This document shows positions 22,567 to 22,841 of a stretch of DNA of 22,841 bases, piece by piece. Both the position numbers and the translations under genes were made by a program. The stretch spans positions 770,385 to 793,225 of the forward strand of contig NZ_CM000745.1 in NCBI RefSeq assembly GCF_000161455.1, written 5' to 3'. The DNA is from Bacillus pseudomycoides DSM 12442. Its GTDB lineage: Bacteria > Bacillota > Bacilli > Bacillales > Bacillaceae_G. Numbering within the stretch: position 1 is the stretch's first letter; each line of letters opens with the position of its first letter. The notes beneath the pieces are model-generated. The model searched no databases, was not told where the DNA came from, and was given only the letters and a program-made list of their open reading frames with translations.

Positions 22567-22591
22567 ATGTAATATTGCATATTAAAATGTA

Positions 22592-22620
22592 TTGATATAT
22601 ATGTAAGCGCTTACTATAAT
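22592..22620 (+). promoter_or_regulatory. Strong sigma-A promoter of the 26-aa peptide gene
   Basis: TTGATA (22592-22597, one mismatch) and a perfect TATAAT (22615-22620) are spaced exactly 17 bases apart. The implied start at about 22627 gives a leader near 50 bases. Confidence 0.8.
22601..22616 (+). promoter_or_regulatory. Perfect 12-bp palindrome resembling a cre operator inside the promoter spacer
   Basis: ATGTAAGCGCTTACTA matches the cre consensus WTGNAANCGNWWNCAW at all but one position. Its core GTAAGCGCTTAC (22603-22614) is a perfect palindrome lying between the -35 and -10 boxes, so a bound regulator would block RNA polymerase. CcpA is the natural candidate; another LacI-family repressor is possible. 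Confidence 0.6.
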
Positions 22621-22674
22621 AAGAGTATAAAGATTTACAACATCTTACTATACAAAATAAGAGGAGGAAATAAA

Positions 22675-22755
22675 ATGGCAATCGCAATGGCAGTTTTAAA
22701 ATTTGTAGGTGGAATCATCCCATTAGTAGGAGAGCTTTTAAAAGCAGTAATGTAA
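22675..22755 (+). CDS. 26-residue amphipathic peptide (membrane-active or leaderless bacteriocin/PSM-like candidate)
   Basis: AGGAGG lies 7 bases before the ATG, an ideal ribosome site. The frame encodes 26 residues beginning MAIAMAVLKFVGG and ending ELLKAVM, then TAA. There is no leader or double-Gly processing pattern suited to a longer precursor. On a helical wheel Lys9, Gly12, Gly13, Pro16, Gly19, Glu20, Lys23 and the Ala residues 2, 6 and 24 fall on one face. Ile3, Val7, Leu8, Phe10, Val11, Ile14, Ile15, Leu17, Val18, Leu21, Leu22 and Val25 fill the other. Net charge is about +1. This fits a membrane-active peptide such as a phenol-soluble-modulin-like peptide, a leaderless bacteriocin, a type I toxin or a small membrane regulator. 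I cannot assign a family. Its own promoter, operator and terminator argue strongly that it is real. Confidence 0.7.
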   Translation: MAIAMAVLKFVGGIIPLVGELLKAVM

Positions 22756-22798
22756 GTTCATTATTCCGCAATTGCAATTATATGTAAAAACATCATAC

Positions 22799-22841
22799 AA
22801 ATGATCTGTATATCAAGAATGGATTGATGTGCAGATCATTT
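22799..22841 (+). terminator. Terminator hairpin of the peptide gene, reaching the window edge
   Basis: AAATGATCTG (22799-22808) pairs with CAGATCATTT (22832-22841). The stem continues inward over TATATCAA / TTGATGTG for 18 pairs with two G-U, closing a 7-base loop. A T run, if any, is beyond the window. Confidence 0.7.

Noticed and set aside
1..22841. CRISPR array, tRNA or rRNA genes, prophage
   Set aside because: No regularly spaced repeats with unique spacers, no tRNA cloverleaf or rRNA sequence, and no phage structural genes were seen on either strand.

Overview
The window reads as chromosomal DNA of a Bacillus cereus group bacterium. The evidence is AT-rich sequence with strong AGGAGG-type ribosome sites, a GerA-type spore germinant receptor operon behind a sigma-G-like promoter, a YflJ/DUF2639 small protein, and several short dispersed repeats of the kind common in that group. 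The species call is inference; no rRNA or other typing gene is present.

Layout. 1-5.6 kb: a partial unknown gene (minus), a small ORF, a SulP anion transporter with STAS domain, a convergent O-antigen ligase/polymerase-like membrane protein, an enoyl-CoA hydratase/isomerase-family protein, a small secreted or membrane protein and a MazG-like pyrophosphohydrolase. 5.6-6.8 kb: a gene-poor stretch with three related direct repeats, a 26-bp-arm inverted repeat and one small membrane protein. 6.8-7.9 kb: an M42 aminopeptidase with a TTG start. 8.1-11.9 kb (minus): a complete three-gene germinant receptor operon (A, B, C). 11.9-14.5 kb: a worn junction region with a D-serine dehydratase C-terminal remnant, a TRM11-like methyltransferase between two near-identical terminators, an IS66 transposase remnant, a palindrome, short tandem repeats and an intact YflJ gene.

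14.5-22.3 kb is the metabolic core: GabP-like permease, GabT-like aminotransferase, GabD/KGSADH-like semialdehyde dehydrogenase, a DUF3870 protein, two small unknown proteins, then glutarate 2-hydroxylase (GlaH/CsiD) and L-2-hydroxyglutarate dehydrogenase (LhgO). Together these could import 5-aminovalerate (or GABA), transaminate it, oxidise the semialdehyde to glutarate (or succinate), hydroxylate glutarate to L-2-hydroxyglutarate and oxidise that to 2-oxoglutarate. It is the same gene set as the E. coli glaH-lhgO-gabDTP operon in a different order, without the CsiR regulator and with a cre-like site in front.

22.4-22.84 kb: a truncated IS3-family left end, followed by a self-contained transcription unit for a 26-residue strongly amphipathic peptide. 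It has a near-consensus sigma-A promoter, a perfect 12-bp palindrome resembling a CcpA site in the promoter spacer, a perfect Shine-Dalgarno and a terminator hairpin. This peptide gene is the most novel-looking item in the window.
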